DNA from: a candidate division WOR-1 bacterium RIFOXYB2_FULL_45_9
Lineage (GTDB): Bacteria > Margulisbacteria > WOR-1 > O2-12-FULL-45-9 > XYB2-FULL-48-7
Length of the DNA stretch: 64,000 nucleotides
Assembly (NCBI GenBank): GCA_001771575.1
Contig: MEUD01000001.1
Location: 541,277 to 605,276 of the forward strand
Direction of reading: 5' to 3'
Shown: positions 27,334 through 36,565 of the stretch, piece by piece
Numbering within the stretch: position 1 is the stretch's first letter
Layout of the letters: every line of letters begins with the position of its first letter
Position numbers and translations under genes: made by a program
The notes under the pieces: model-generated
What the model saw: only the letters and a program-made list of their open reading frames with translations
Database searches by the model: none
Told to the model about the DNA's origin: nothing

Positions 27334-28025
27334 GATTTATGTCCCAATACTTTTTTCTGGACCGCGATCAGCTGATGGATCGCCTTCCCCCCCTGGTCAA
27401 CCAGTTTATCCAGGGTCGCTTTGGAAAAAGGCTCCTGCTCCGCCGTCCCCTGGATCTCAACCAGCCGGCCGGAGGCGGTCATCACCAGGTTCAGGTCGAC
27501 TTCCGCCTGAGAATCCTCGTCGTAGGCCAGATCGACCAGACAATCCGAATCAACCACTCCCACACTGACCGCCGCCACGAATTCCTTGATCGGCACGGGA
27601 CCAATCGCGTCATACAGAGCGACAAAACTGCCGGTGATCGCCGCGGTCCTGGTCCCGCCGTCGGCCTGAATAACGTCGGCATCGATGATCACTGTCTTCT
27701 CCCCCAGTTTTTCCAGATCGACCACGGCACGCAGAGCCCGGCCGATCAGCCGCTGGATCTCGTGGGTACGTCCTTTGACCCGGCCGTTGCTTTCCCTCTG
27801 GTAGCGGCCGCTGGTCGCGCCCGGAAGCATCCCGTATTCCGCCGTGATCCATCCGGAGCCTGTTCCTCTTTTATGGTCAGGGACCTTTTCCTGGATCGAC
27901 GCGCTGCAAATGACTTTGGTGTTCCCCATCTCGATCAAGACCGACCCGGCCGGATACTTCAGGTATTTTCTGATTATCCTGACCGGCCTGGTCTGATTGG
28001 GGGTCCGGTTATCAGATCTTTTCAC
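27330..28025 (-). CDS. rph: Ribonuclease PH
   Basis: A 231-residue phosphorolytic exoribonuclease that trims tRNA 3' ends. It has the standard start ([20 protein letters not shown]), [14 protein letters not shown]-equivalent [40 protein letters not shown] near 86-105 and [19 protein letters not shown], all conserved in Rph. It sits in a housekeeping operon with coaD and rsmD. The reading frame is open and complete. Confidence 0.93.
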   Translation of the reverse strand: MKRSDNRTPNQTRPVRIIRKYLKYPAGSVLIEMGNTKVICSASIQEKVPDHKRGTGSGWITAEYGMLPGATSGRYQRESNGRVKGRTHEIQRLIGRALRAVVDLEKLGEKTVIIDADVIQADGGTRTAAITGSFVALYDAIGPVPIKEFVAAVSVGVVDSDCLVDLAYDEDSQAEVDLNLVMTASGRLVEIQGTAEQEPFSKATLDKLVDQGGKAIHQLIAVQKKVLGHKS

Positions 28026-28450
28026 TTCTCTTCCTTAACCTGGGTCGTTTTTGACAACTGCTCACGCCCCGCCTTGATCGTTCTCAATATTCTGACCGAG
28101 GTCGCTTCCAGATTGGCCAGAACTTCATCGGCGTATTTATCCGCTCCTCCGCGGATCTCTTTGGCCAGCTGGTAAGCCTGCTCAATTACCTCTTGAGTTT
28201 TGCCTTCAAATCCCTCTTTATGCGGCTCATGTCCCTCTCCTCCCACTTGAGAATGAACAGCCGCATCGCCGGCGTCATGGCGCACGATTGCCTTCTTGGC
28301 AAAGTCGGAACCGCCCTGCAAAACCAAACGGATCTTATCGATGATCGAAAGGACCTTCACTTCGTCAACAATAACTTTCTTGGAAAACGGGACTTTGGTA
28401 CTGTCGAGAATAATCGATTCTAAAGTATCCAGCAAACCTAATATTTCCAT
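28022..28450 (-). CDS. Small protein resembling the ATPase-subunit-like gene that follows coaD
   Basis: A 142-residue soluble protein. The N-terminal 55 residues ([20 protein letters not shown] and [19 protein letters not shown]) and the C-terminal helix ([20 protein letters not shown]) match the pattern of the short 'ATP synthase subunit B/H-like' proteins found next to coaD in several phyla. The middle (His/Gly-rich, [20 protein letters not shown]) looks unstructured. The function of the family is not known to me. It overlaps rph by 4 bases and follows coaD by 4. Confidence 0.6.
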   Translation of the reverse strand: MEILGLLDTLESIILDSTKVPFSKKVIVDEVKVLSIIDKIRLVLQGGSDFAKKAIVRHDAGDAAVHSQVGGEGHEPHKEGFEGKTQEVIEQAYQLAKEIRGGADKYADEVLANLEATSVRILRTIKAGREQLSKTTQVKEEK

Positions 28451-28454
28451 GTTT

Positions 28455-28940
28455 TTAACGCGCTCCTTTTTTTAGCTTCTGCAGGCGCTTGGCGACCGGA
28501 CCGGGGACCAAACTGGAAACGTCACCGCCCAAACGGGCGATCTGCTTCACGAAACTGGAACTTAAATATGAATAGCGGTAATCGGTCATGAGAAAGACCG
28601 TTTCGATCTCCGGCGCCATCCGGCGGTTGGTCAGCGCCATCTGAAATTCATAATCAAAATCGGAAACGGCGCGCAAACCACGGACGACCGCCCCAGCCTT
28701 TTTTTCCCGGACATAATCGACCAGCAGGCCGTCAAAGCTGTCGATCTCGACGTTATCGCAATGAAAAGAAGAAGATTTTAGCATTTCGAAGCGGTCCTTA
28801 AGAGAGAAAAAAGATCTCTTTTCCGGGTTCCTGATAATGGAGACAATGACCTTGTCAAAAAGCTTAGCAGCCCTCTCGATAACATCCAGATGGCCATTGG
28901 TGATCGGGTCAAAGCTTCCCGGATAAACTGCTATTTTCAT
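28455..28940 (-). CDS. coaD: Phosphopantetheine adenylyltransferase
   Basis: A 161-residue enzyme of normal length, catalysing the penultimate step of coenzyme A synthesis. AVYPGSFDPITNGHLDVIER with the nucleotidyltransferase GxFDxxxxGH motif is at residues 4-23, RGLRAVSDFDYEFQMALTNR near 88-107, and the C-terminal YSYLSSSFVKQIA (ISSTxx site) near 122. It overlaps rsmD by 4 bases. Confidence 0.95.
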   Translation of the reverse strand: MKIAVYPGSFDPITNGHLDVIERAAKLFDKVIVSIIRNPEKRSFFSLKDRFEMLKSSSFHCDNVEIDSFDGLLVDYVREKKAGAVVRGLRAVSDFDYEFQMALTNRRMAPEIETVFLMTDYRYSYLSSSFVKQIARLGGDVSSLVPGPVAKRLQKLKKGAR

Positions 28941-29491
28941 GTTGTGTAAAAGTTTAAGACTGTTTCCCCGTATTTGGCTTCCCGGTACAATTTAATTTTA
29001 CCATAGAACGGGTCCAATTGATGCTGTTTGCGGTGCTCCGCGATCAAAATTCCATCCGGCTTCAAAAGCTCCGATTCAGCGATCTTCTCAATGACCTTGG
29101 CAAGTATCGGACTATCGTAGGGGGCGCCGATAAAAATCAGATCGAACCGTTCCCCTTTCCCAGAGAGCAAACCGATCGCCCTAAGGGCGTCGGCCAGAAA
29201 GACTTCGGCCCGCTCGCTAAACCCGGTCAGGGCTAAATTTTCCCTGATCAGTTCGACCGCCTTCCGGTTAAGCTCAACAAAAACCGCCCGGCTGGCGCCG
29301 CGAGACAGGGCTTCAATGCCGACCGCGCCGGTCCCGGCAAAAAGGTCGAGAAATTCGCTCTCGACCGCTTTCGCGGAGAGAATATTGAACAGCGCCCCCC
29401 TGACCCGGTCAGTTAAAGGCCGAGTGTTCGATCCCTTGGGGGTTTTCAGCTGACGCCCCTTGACCAGCCCAGCGATTACGCGCACTTTCAA
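28937..29491 (-). CDS. rsmD: 16S rRNA (guanine-966-N2)-methyltransferase RsmD-like
   Basis: A 184-residue protein. The start [20 protein letters not shown] and [16 protein letters not shown] are the normal RsmD N-terminus, and LDLFAGTGAVGIEALSRGA is the SAM-binding motif. In the catalytic motif, where RsmD usually has [DN]PPY/F, this protein has IGAPYDSP. The change of two residues in the active motif is odd and could affect activity. The first 83 bases overlap the end of the recG frame. Confidence 0.85.
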   Translation of the reverse strand: MKVRVIAGLVKGRQLKTPKGSNTRPLTDRVRGALFNILSAKAVESEFLDLFAGTGAVGIEALSRGASRAVFVELNRKAVELIRENLALTGFSERAEVFLADALRAIGLLSGKGERFDLIFIGAPYDSPILAKVIEKIAESELLKPDGILIAEHRKQHQLDPFYGKIKLYREAKYGETVLNFYTT

Positions 29492-31409
29492 TGTCCTTTT
29501 CTATCAACGCCTGGGCGGAAGCCCTGGCTTGTTGGATGATTTTTTCGTCCCTTATTATATCAGCAACCCTAAACGTTGGCAAACCAGACTGTCTGACGCC
29601 AAAAAAGTCTCCCGGACCGCGCAAACGGAGGTCGGCTTCGGCGATCTTGAAGCCATCGCTGGTCTCCACCATCGCTTTGATCCTGGCCTTGGCTTCCGGC
29701 GTTTTGGGATCGCCGACCAGGAAACAAAAGGACTGATCGCTCCCCCGGCCGATCCGGCCGCGGAGCTGATGAAGCTGGGAAAGCCCAAAACGCTGGGCAT
29801 GCTCAATAACCATGACGGTAGCGTTGGGAATGTCTATCCCGACCTCGATCACCGTCGTGGAGACTAAAATATCAAGCTCCTTGTTCTTAAAGCTCTCCAT
29901 GATCCGGTCTTTTTCAGCGCTTTTCATTTTGCCGTGCAAAAGCCCGATCCGGAGTTCCGGAAAGACCTCTTTTTGCAAATACTCCGCTTCCAGCGTCGCC
30001 GCTTTCAGATCGAGAGCTTCCGATTCTTCCACCAGCGGGCAGACAAAGAAGATCTGCCGCCCATCCAGGATCTTGGACCTGATAAAACCATAGCAATCCT
30101 TACGCCGCGCTTCGGTAATAAAAAAGGTTTTGATCGGGACCCGTCCGGGGGGCAAAGAATCGATGATCGTCCGGTCAAGGTCGCCGTATAAAGTCAGGGC
30201 GAGGGAGCGAGGGATCGGGGTCGCGGTCATGACCAAAACATGGGGGGCCGTCCCCTTATTAATAAGATTGGCCCGCTGGTGGACCCCAAAACGGTGCTGT
30301 TCGTCAATGACCGCCAGGCCCAATTTTTTAAACGTGACCTTGCCTTCAAGCAGGGCATGGGTCCCAATAAGCAGATCGGCGGTCAACTTCGCTTCTTTTT
30401 TACGCCGACCGGCGGTCCCGCCGGTCACCAGATCAAGGCTGATCTTGAATGGCTCGAAAAGCTGTTTTAGTTTGGTAAAATGCTGTTTTGCCAGGATCTC
30501 GGTCGGGGCCAGGATCGCCGCCTGATAACCATTCTTGATCGCGGCATAGGCGGCAAACGCGGCAATTATCGTCTTCCCGGAGCCGACATCCCCCTGGAGC
30601 AAGCGGTTCATCGGCCGGCCGGTTTGAAAATCCTGGAAAATATCGGCCATCGCCGCGGTCTGCGCGTCGGTCAGAGTGAACGGCAAGGCCCCCAGAAAAT
30701 CATCTTTTAGGCGATCATCAACTGATAAAATAGTCCCGTCCAGCTCCTCTTTGTATCTTTTTCGGTTAAGGAGCAGTCCAAGCTGAAAATTAAATAACTC
30801 CTTATAGGCCAGGTAATTGCGGGCTTTTTCCACTTCCATCAGTTCTTCCGGGGCATGTATGACCAATAGCGAGCGCCGTTCTTTTTCGTCTTCGATCAAA
30901 GGGAGATATTTCTCCAGCACGGTCTTGATCACCGCTCTGATCTTTTTGGGATAGAGCCCTTCGGTCAATGAATAGACCGGAACGATCTTTCCCCCCTCGC
31001 CGCCGTCATCGATCTCAAAATCCCTGGGAAGGATCTGAAGTCGTCCGTCGTAATCGGAATACTCGAGTTTCCCGGAAATGACCAATTTCATTCCGAGGCG
31101 GAGAGATCTAAGCAAGAAGGGTTGATTAAACCAGACCGCCTGGACCCGTCCGGTTTCGTCTCCGATCAATCCTTTGATAATGGTAAACCTATTCCTGGTG
31201 ACCTGCGAATCAATCTTTAAAAGTTCGCCGCGGATCACTTCATTATCGGCCGGATGGAGCTGGGAAATCGGTTTAATGGCTCGGCGATCGTCATAGCCGC
31301 GAGGGATAAAATAAAGGAGGTCAAGGACCGTGTTTACCCCGACCCTGGCAAAAATCCTGGCGAGTTTCGGACCGACCCCTTTGACGTATTGGACAGGAAG
31401 GTTTGACAT
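29409..31409 (-). CDS. recG: ATP-dependent DNA helicase RecG
   Basis: A 666-residue superfamily 2 helicase. The wedge/OB domain occupies the first 250 residues ([20 protein letters not shown] at the start, YFIPRGYDD near 39), then [11 protein letters not shown] (Walker A), [11 protein letters not shown] (DEQH box), [11 protein letters not shown], and the C-terminal [13 protein letters not shown] and QLRGRIGRG (motif VI). The start at MSNLPVQY (31409) fits the family; upstream in-frame codons would run into the divergent rpmB promoter. No ribosome site precedes it. The C-terminal 28 codons overlap rsmD. Confidence 0.93.
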   Translation of the reverse strand: MSNLPVQYVKGVGPKLARIFARVGVNTVLDLLYFIPRGYDDRRAIKPISQLHPADNEVIRGELLKIDSQVTRNRFTIIKGLIGDETGRVQAVWFNQPFLLRSLRLGMKLVISGKLEYSDYDGRLQILPRDFEIDDGGEGGKIVPVYSLTEGLYPKKIRAVIKTVLEKYLPLIEDEKERRSLLVIHAPEELMEVEKARNYLAYKELFNFQLGLLLNRKRYKEELDGTILSVDDRLKDDFLGALPFTLTDAQTAAMADIFQDFQTGRPMNRLLQGDVGSGKTIIAAFAAYAAIKNGYQAAILAPTEILAKQHFTKLKQLFEPFKISLDLVTGGTAGRRKKEAKLTADLLIGTHALLEGKVTFKKLGLAVIDEQHRFGVHQRANLINKGTAPHVLVMTATPIPRSLALTLYGDLDRTIIDSLPPGRVPIKTFFITEARRKDCYGFIRSKILDGRQIFFVCPLVEESEALDLKAATLEAEYLQKEVFPELRIGLLHGKMKSAEKDRIMESFKNKELDILVSTTVIEVGIDIPNATVMVIEHAQRFGLSQLHQLRGRIGRGSDQSFCFLVGDPKTPEAKARIKAMVETSDGFKIAEADLRLRGPGDFFGVRQSGLPTFRVADIIRDEKIIQQARASAQALIEKDIESARNRWAGQGASAENPQGIEHSAFN

Positions 31410-31439
31410 TATTTTACTTTTATTATATACTATAAATCT
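31403..31439 (+). promoter_or_regulatory. rpmB promoter, leaderless
   Basis: TTGACA (31403-31408) and TATACT (31426-31431) with an exact 17-base spacer. Transcription should start near 31438, two bases before the rpmB ATG. The -35 box overlaps the start codon of the divergent recG gene. Confidence 0.8.
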
Positions 31440-31450
31440 ATGAGTTATAA
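31415..31450 (-). promoter_or_regulatory. recG promoter, short leader
   Basis: A TATAAT -10 box (31422-31427) lies 12 bases before the recG start, giving a leader of about 6 bases; the -35 region (31445-31450) reads TTATAA and is weak. It overlaps the rpmB -10 box on the other strand, so the two promoters should compete. Confidence 0.5.
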
Positions 31451-31634
31451 GTGCTTTTCCTGCGGTAAAAAAGCGGTTGTCGGCATGACCGTGTCGCACT
31501 CTATGCGCCACACCAAACGTCTTTTTAAGCCGAATCTGCAAAGAGTTTCTATCCTGGTCAAGGGGAAGAAAAAGCGGGAATATGTCTGCACCAAATGCCT
31601 GAAGGCCAATAAGGTCGCCAAAGCCCCCTGCTAA
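31440..31634 (+). CDS. rpmB: 50S ribosomal protein L28
   Basis: A 64-residue protein of the zinc-binding bL28 form. It has [11 protein letters not shown] at residues 5-15, [19 protein letters not shown] near 19-37 and [12 protein letters not shown] near 50-61, so two CxxC pairs. It is transcribed alone, divergent from recG and convergent with the flagellar operon (7 bases between stop codons). Confidence 0.95.
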   Translation: MSYKCFSCGKKAVVGMTVSHSMRHTKRLFKPNLQRVSILVKGKKKREYVCTKCLKANKVAKAPC

Positions 31635-31641
31635 CGCGGCA

Positions 31642-32112
31642 TTAATCTTCTTTTCGTTTGAATCTCTGGGTCGCGATCTCGTCCATGAACTTCATTTCCA
31701 GGTCGCGCATCACCTTATTATATTCGTCAAGTTTCCTTTCCCGGTGCTTTTCCATGATCTTTTTGTCTTTCATCGCCTCAACAAGATGGGCCCGCTGTTC
31801 CTCCAGCTTTTTGCTCGAATCAAGGACTTTTTCGATCTGCTGGTCAAGATCGGTCTTTAAGACCTCGAGATGGGCTTTCCGGCGGAGGACCTTGTCGAAA
31901 TCGGAGATCGGCCCGCGCTTAAAAACGCCGCGCAACTCCTCCTCTTTCCCATGCTTTTCATCTTTGATCTCTTCTTCCTTCTGTTTTTCAGTAAGATATT
32001 CCTGCTGTTTTTCGGCGAACTTCTCCTGCTCTTTTTTCTCTTTTATCCCCCTGACCTTCAGGACCGAATCGAGATCATATTTGAACTTTTTACCTGGTTT
32101 TGGCGCTGCCAT
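31642..32112 (-). CDS. fliJ: FliJ-like flagellar export chaperone/stalk protein
   Basis: A 156-residue protein that is almost wholly charged coiled coil (KFKYDLDSVLKVRGIKEKKE at 8-27, DQQIEKVLDSSKKLEEQRAH near 96). Length, helical hairpin and position directly after the export ATPase gene are those of FliJ, which links the ATPase ring to the export gate. Sequence similarity alone would be weak, as usual for FliJ. It is the last gene of the flagellar operon. Confidence 0.75.
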   Translation of the reverse strand: MAAPKPGKKFKYDLDSVLKVRGIKEKKEQEKFAEKQQEYLTEKQKEEEIKDEKHGKEEELRGVFKRGPISDFDKVLRRKAHLEVLKTDLDQQIEKVLDSSKKLEEQRAHLVEAMKDKKIMEKHRERKLDEYNKVMRDLEMKFMDEIATQRFKRKED

Positions 32113-32125
32113 TGTTTAGCCCTTT

Positions 32126-33442
32126 CTACCGGAAAATGCCGACTAACCGGTTGACCGTGTCTTCGTAAGATATTTTTTCAAACGTCCCCTGTTTCAGGAA
32201 CTCGTTGACCTGGTCGATCTTGCTCAAGGCGAAATCGATTTTCGGGTTGCTCCCTTTGACGTAGGCCCCGATATTGATCAGGTCTTCGGCTTCCGAATAG
32301 CGGGCCAGGACCTCGCGCAGTTTGGCCGCCGCTTTCTTCTGTTCGTCGCCGGTAATGCTGGTCATCAAACGGGAAATACTGTGCGGCACGTCGATCGCCG
32401 GATAATGGTTGCGGGCCGCCAGGTCGCGCGAAAGAATGATGTGCCCGTCCAGGATGGAGCGGGCGTGGTCGGAGATCGGCTCATTAAAGTCGTCCCCTTC
32501 GACCAGGATGGTGTAAAAAGCGGTAATTGACGCGATCTCGGAAGTGCCGGAGCGCTCCATCAGCCGGGGCATCAGGGAAAAGACCGATGGAGTATACCCT
32601 TTGGTCGTCGGCGGCTCCCCCGCGGCAAGACCAATATCCCGCTGGGCCATGGCAAAGCGGGTGACCGAATCCATCATCAAGATGACGTGTTTTCCCCTAT
32701 CCCGGAAATACTCGGCGATCGCGGTCGAAACAAAAGCCGATTTTAGACGGATCAGCGGCGGCTGGTCAGAAGTCGCAACGATCACCACCGATTTTTTAAG
32801 CCCCTCTTCTCCCAATGACTCCTCGATAAAATCTCGGACCTCGCGGCCGCGCTCGCCGACCAGAGAGATTACGTTAATGTCGGCCGCCGCGTTCCTGGCG
32901 ATCATCCCCATGGTGGTCGATTTGCCGACACCGGAACCGGCAAAGATCCCGATCCGCTGTCCGCGGCCGACGGTCAATAGGCCGTCGATCGCCCTGACCC
33001 CAAGGCGCATCACTTCGGTCACCCGGGGACGCTTGACCGGATCGGGGGGGTCGGCGTCCAGGGGGCATTCTTTATCCCAATCGATCGGCCCCTTGCCGTC
33101 AATTGGTTCTCCCAAACCATTTAAGACGCGGCCTAAAATCGCTGGTCCAACCTTGACCATCAGCGGTTTACCGGCGGCGGTCACCTGCATCCCGGGAGCG
33201 ATACCGGCGGTTGAGCCAAGCGGCATCAAAAGGACGCGGCCCTCCCTAAACCCGACGACTTCCGCGTAAGCTTCGCGGCTCTCTTTTTCCAAACGAATGG
33301 AACAGAGGTCGCCGACCGACACTCCGCCGACCTGCGCTTCAATGATCAAGCCGACCAACTGAACGACCTTGCCGATCACCTTGACCAGGTCGGCATGTTC
33401 GATCGCTTTATGATATTTGTCAAAATCAATGTCAACTGGCAT
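32126..33442 (-). CDS. fliI: Flagellum-specific type III export ATPase FliI
   Basis: A 438-residue F1-like ATPase. Walker A is GIFAGSGVGKST at residues 165-176; GERGREVRDFIEE, VILMMDSVTRFAMAQRDIGL (Walker B), GYTPSVFSLMPRLMERSG and HYPAIDVPHSISRLM follow, all standard for FliI/YscN. It unfolds and loads export substrates with FliH and FliJ, which flank it here. All catalytic residues are present. Confidence 0.95.
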   Translation of the reverse strand: MPVDIDFDKYHKAIEHADLVKVIGKVVQLVGLIIEAQVGGVSVGDLCSIRLEKESREAYAEVVGFREGRVLLMPLGSTAGIAPGMQVTAAGKPLMVKVGPAILGRVLNGLGEPIDGKGPIDWDKECPLDADPPDPVKRPRVTEVMRLGVRAIDGLLTVGRGQRIGIFAGSGVGKSTTMGMIARNAAADINVISLVGERGREVRDFIEESLGEEGLKKSVVIVATSDQPPLIRLKSAFVSTAIAEYFRDRGKHVILMMDSVTRFAMAQRDIGLAAGEPPTTKGYTPSVFSLMPRLMERSGTSEIASITAFYTILVEGDDFNEPISDHARSILDGHIILSRDLAARNHYPAIDVPHSISRLMTSITGDEQKKAAAKLREVLARYSEAEDLINIGAYVKGSNPKIDFALSKIDQVNEFLKQGTFEKISYEDTVNRLVGIFR

Positions 33443-33443
33443 A

Positions 33444-34139
33444 TTAAGACTCTTCAGCGGCGACCTTATGGAGGGCTTCTTCGATCGATTTTATTTTTGT
33501 GGCAATGCGAGCGTCGACAAAACCAAGATTGGTCTCAATGATGCACCCGCCCGGTTCAATATTGGAATCTTCCAGGATCGAGAGGCTTTTTACCCCGTCC
33601 AGCATACCGGCCAGCCGGTCCTTGTAGCGCTTCAAATATTCGGCGTCTTCGCGATTGACCCTGACAATGATCTGTTCGCGGTCGGAAACCCTGCCAATCG
33701 CTTCGGTCACGATGTTCAAACAAACGTCGCGGTGCAAAGAGACCTCGGAACGGATAATTTGTTCGGCGACCCGGAGCGACAGGCGAAGAATTTCGCTTTC
33801 AGCGTCTTTAATGATGTTTTTTCTCTCTTTGACCGCTTCATTGACCGTCGCCAGGGCTTCCTGGATCTTCTGCGCCGCTTCTTCCTTCCCTTCAGCCCGC
33901 CCCTCTTCTACCGACCCTCTCCTGATCCGATCGGCCTCCGACAGGGCTTGATCAATGATCTTTTGGGCTTCAGAGCGGGCCCGGTCAAGATTATCTCCCG
34001 GCGCTTTAATGACAGCTGAAGGGATAGAAGAAACCGGAGCGGGAGGAATTTCTCGACGCGGAGCAGGCGCGACCGGATTGATCCGTTCGATCAGAACGGT
34101 CCCTTTTTCTTCAAGCCGGTCTCTCTTGATCAGTCCCAT
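33444..34139 (-). CDS. fliH: Flagellar assembly protein FliH (export ATPase regulator)
   Basis: A 231-residue protein with a Pro/Ala-rich N-terminus, a helical central region (RSEAQKIIDQALSEADRIRR near 55 and GKEEAAQKIQEALATVNEAV) and the FliH/HrpE C-terminal domain (SLRVAEQIIRSEVSLHRDV, GGCIIETNLGFVDARIATKI). It binds FliI and the C ring in motile bacteria. It lies between fliI (1 base) and the short fliG-like gene (3 bases). Confidence 0.88.
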   Translation of the reverse strand: MGLIKRDRLEEKGTVLIERINPVAPAPRREIPPAPVSSIPSAVIKAPGDNLDRARSEAQKIIDQALSEADRIRRGSVEEGRAEGKEEAAQKIQEALATVNEAVKERKNIIKDAESEILRLSLRVAEQIIRSEVSLHRDVCLNIVTEAIGRVSDREQIIVRVNREDAEYLKRYKDRLAGMLDGVKSLSILEDSNIEPGGCIIETNLGFVDARIATKIKSIEEALHKVAAEES

Positions 34140-34142
34140 GGA

Positions 34143-34613
34143 TTAAAAAACTTTTCCCGCGAAAAGCTGATGGAAACTTTCTTCGACCATCGGCCGAAGA
34201 TGGTTTCTTTTCAGGTTCCGCGCCAATTCTTCGATCATTAAACGCTCCCTCGGCATGGCGGACAGGATCCCACCTTTTTCCTCCTCCGGCAACATAGACA
34301 GGAGAAAAGCGACCGTTTGCGGCCTTTCATACATTAAAAAGCTATAGTTCTTTTTTGTCATCGGAGGATAGTTGCGGGCGGGCGGCGGGTTCAGGCCAGC
34401 CCTTGGGGCGGAGGCGGCAGGAAGGGCAAGGAACCCCTGATAGTCCGAGAGGACCTCCTGCAAAGCTTCAGGAGACGGGGTCGGCAGATGGTTAATCCCC
34501 GCGGCGATCAGGTCGGCCAGTTCATCGGGCAAATAGCGGAGGACCCGGGAAGAAACGTCCGCTCCCAGGATCGATAAAAATATCGTCGCTTTTTCCCGAC
34601 CGGTCAATGTCAT
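34143..34613 (-). CDS. Short FliG-like protein lacking the torque domain
   Basis: About 156 residues against roughly 330 for FliG. The first 60 residues (LTGREKATIFLSILGADVSS near the start, VLRYLPDELADLIAAGI) match the FliG N-terminal domain that docks on FliF. A Pro/Ala-rich linker replaces the end of that domain. Then YERPQTVAFLLSMLPEEEKG resembles the EHPQ motif of the FliG middle domain, which contacts FliM. Nothing corresponds to the C-terminal charged torque helix. The gene is in the normal fliG position between fliF and fliH, and the stop is natural, with no frameshift remnant seen before fliH. Start ATG at 34613 (a GTG at 34622 is possible). Confidence 0.75.
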   Translation of the reverse strand: MTLTGREKATIFLSILGADVSSRVLRYLPDELADLIAAGINHLPTPSPEALQEVLSDYQGFLALPAASAPRAGLNPPPARNYPPMTKKNYSFLMYERPQTVAFLLSMLPEEEKGGILSAMPRERLMIEELARNLKRNHLRPMVEESFHQLFAGKVF

Positions 34614-34614
34614 A

Positions 34615-36168
34615 TTATTCACTCAACCATTTTTTCAAGAGGTCGGCGATCTTTTCCGGGTTTTGCTCGACCGCGTTCCTGACCCGCTCAACGCCCGATT
34701 GGGCCGGCGGCGGAGGGGGATTTGGGACCGTCATTTGGGACCGCTCCGGCTCGCGGGAGATCTCTTCCCGCCGGCCTCGGCCGGAGATCAGCGACCAGAG
34801 CCAAAAAAGGAGGGCTAACCCGACAAAGCCGACCGTTCCCCAGATCACCCAGCGCCGGAAGTTGGCGGAGCTTAACGTAAACAGCTGATCCGGCTTCTTG
34901 GCCTTTTTAATGATCTTTTTATCCACCGCCGGGGTCGCCAGATGGAAAGGGACCTTTTGTAAAATAAGGATATCTCCACGTTTTTTATTATGGCCGACCG
35001 CCGCCGCGACCGTGGTAAAGGTCGCCTGCTTTAACTTAGCGGTCAGATCGATCCTGTTATCGATCAGGATCACGGTGTTGAGCTTTTTGATCTTAATATC
35101 TTTCAGCTTGATCTCTTCTTCCTTCATCGGCTGGATAGCCACGCTGACCTTGACGATCGAGCTGTTGGGGGGATAAAAGCGGTTGAGCAGTTCCTGCGCT
35201 TTTCCGGAAAGGTCCCGCTCCAGCTCCCGGAGCGCTTCGGTCTTGAGGACGATCTTTTCTCCGGGCGGGATCTCTTTTTCAACAACCGCCTTCGGCTCGT
35301 TTTTCAATTCCTCTTTTTTGGGATCCTCTTTCTTAGATGCCTCTTTCTTTGGTTCAGGCTGTTTTTCATCTTTTTTTACGGGTTCTTCTTTCTTTACAGG
35401 CGCGACCGCTTCCTTGGTCAAAATGACTTCAGGTTCGATAATTTGCGGGAGCATTTTGGCCGGAGGGGGCGGAGGGATCAACCCCTCGCCGATACCTCTA
35501 ACCGATTGTCCGGCATTGGTCGAAAGGATCCGCCCGGAATCGTCGATCACCGTCACGTTCTCCGTCTGCAGGTTTTCGACACTGCTGGCCACCAAATGAA
35601 CGATCCCATTGACCCGGGCCGGGATCAGTTCAAATCCAGGCCTCAAGCGGAGCAGGACAGAAGCGGTGACCGGCGCCACCGCGACCGCGAATAGTTTTGT
35701 TTCCGGAATAACAACCTGGACCCGGACGTCTTCGATCCCTTCGATCCGTTTAATGGTACGGGCCAATTCACCGGAGATCGCCCGGATCAGCTGGATCCGC
35801 CGGTCAAAATCGGTCGCCCCCATCTTTGTCTCGTCAAAGATCTCCCAGCCGACCGAGCCGCCGATCGGCAGGTTCTTTTCGGCCAAACCAAGACGGGACT
35901 CGTCAACCTTGTCCTTGGGAACGGCAATCGCCTTCCCACCCTCCCGGATATTGTAGGGGATCTTCAGTTCTTTCAGGCGGGCGACGACGTTGGCCGCGTC
36001 TTTGAGGTCGAGATTTGAATAAATAACGGAATAGCCGGGGTTGCGGTTAAAATCCCCGCTGGAACAGCCGCGGATAAAAAGGAATAAAGCGGAAAAAATG
36101 ACAACCAGAACAACTCCGCCAACCAAGAGCATCCTGCGCAAATCAAAACCAGCCGGTGCTTCTGCCAT
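34615..36168 (-). CDS. fliF: Flagellar MS-ring protein FliF
   Basis: A 517-residue inner membrane protein. The first membrane helix (MLLVGGVVLVVIFSALFLFI) is near residues 13-32; the ring-building motifs follow (YSVIYSNLDLKDAANVVARL and QLIRAISGELARTIKRIEGI). A Pro- and Lys/Glu-rich insertion (about 240-310) precedes the third ring domain, and the second membrane helix is near 437-457. The C-terminal NPEKIADLLKKWLSE is the FliG-binding tail and is intact. The MS ring is the base on which the export machine and rod are built. Confidence 0.93.
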   Translation of the reverse strand: MAEAPAGFDLRRMLLVGGVVLVVIFSALFLFIRGCSSGDFNRNPGYSVIYSNLDLKDAANVVARLKELKIPYNIREGGKAIAVPKDKVDESRLGLAEKNLPIGGSVGWEIFDETKMGATDFDRRIQLIRAISGELARTIKRIEGIEDVRVQVVIPETKLFAVAVAPVTASVLLRLRPGFELIPARVNGIVHLVASSVENLQTENVTVIDDSGRILSTNAGQSVRGIGEGLIPPPPPAKMLPQIIEPEVILTKEAVAPVKKEEPVKKDEKQPEPKKEASKKEDPKKEELKNEPKAVVEKEIPPGEKIVLKTEALRELERDLSGKAQELLNRFYPPNSSIVKVSVAIQPMKEEEIKLKDIKIKKLNTVILIDNRIDLTAKLKQATFTTVAAAVGHNKKRGDILILQKVPFHLATPAVDKKIIKKAKKPDQLFTLSSANFRRWVIWGTVGFVGLALLFWLWSLISGRGRREEISREPERSQMTVPNPPPPPAQSGVERVRNAVEQNPEKIADLLKKWLSE

Positions 36169-36183
36169 CTAATTATTCCTTCC

Positions 36184-36552
36184 TTATATTTGCATTTGGG
36201 TTATTTCTTTAAAGGTGTTGACCGCTCCGTTAATTGTCGTGACCGCCATCTGGACCATAACGCTCGCCTTTGACTGGGCAACCATCACGTCATGCAGTTC
36301 AACTTCCCCCCGGGAATAACGGTCGATCATTTGATTGGCGTAAAATTCGGAATTGCTGACGCCGTTGAGCGCTTCGATCGTCTTATTAAGGACATCGTCA
36401 AACATGTTACCGCTCAAAGGCCGGTCGGGCGAAAAAGCGGCCGCGGAACCGAGCGGCGCGGCGGAGCTTGTCCCGGGCGCCTGTGCGATCAGCGAGTCGT
36501 CGCCGAGAAGCTGGGCCAAACGCAGGTCGGCGTTGATCGGTTGTATCGCCAT
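36184..36552 (-). CDS. fliE: Flagellar hook-basal body protein FliE
   Basis: A 122-residue protein. The C-terminal half (FDDVLNKTIEALNGVSNSEF, YANQMIDRYSRGEVELHDVM, AQSKASVMVQMAVTTINGAV) is the well-conserved FliE helix pair joining the MS ring to the rod; the N-terminal 50 residues are variable. It ends in EITQMQI as FliE proteins do. It lies between fliF and flgC. Confidence 0.92.
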   Translation of the reverse strand: MAIQPINADLRLAQLLGDDSLIAQAPGTSSAAPLGSAAAFSPDRPLSGNMFDDVLNKTIEALNGVSNSEFYANQMIDRYSRGEVELHDVMVAQSKASVMVQMAVTTINGAVNTFKEITQMQI

Positions 36553-36565
36553 GGTTTAATCCTCC

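Noticed and set aside
27339-28175. 278-codon open frame on the plus strand
   Set aside because: It is antisense to rph, whose protein is fully conserved; the translated sequence is a His/Arg/Asp-rich shadow without domains.
31410-31541. N-terminal extension of RecG by 44 residues
   Set aside because: The extension is antisense to rpmB and unlike RecG; MSNLPVQY at 31409 matches the family start.
35280-35450. Lys/Glu/Pro-rich stretch in fliF as a DNA repeat or insertion
   Set aside because: The DNA is not a regular repeat and the frame is intact; such charged linkers occur in FliF periplasmic loops.
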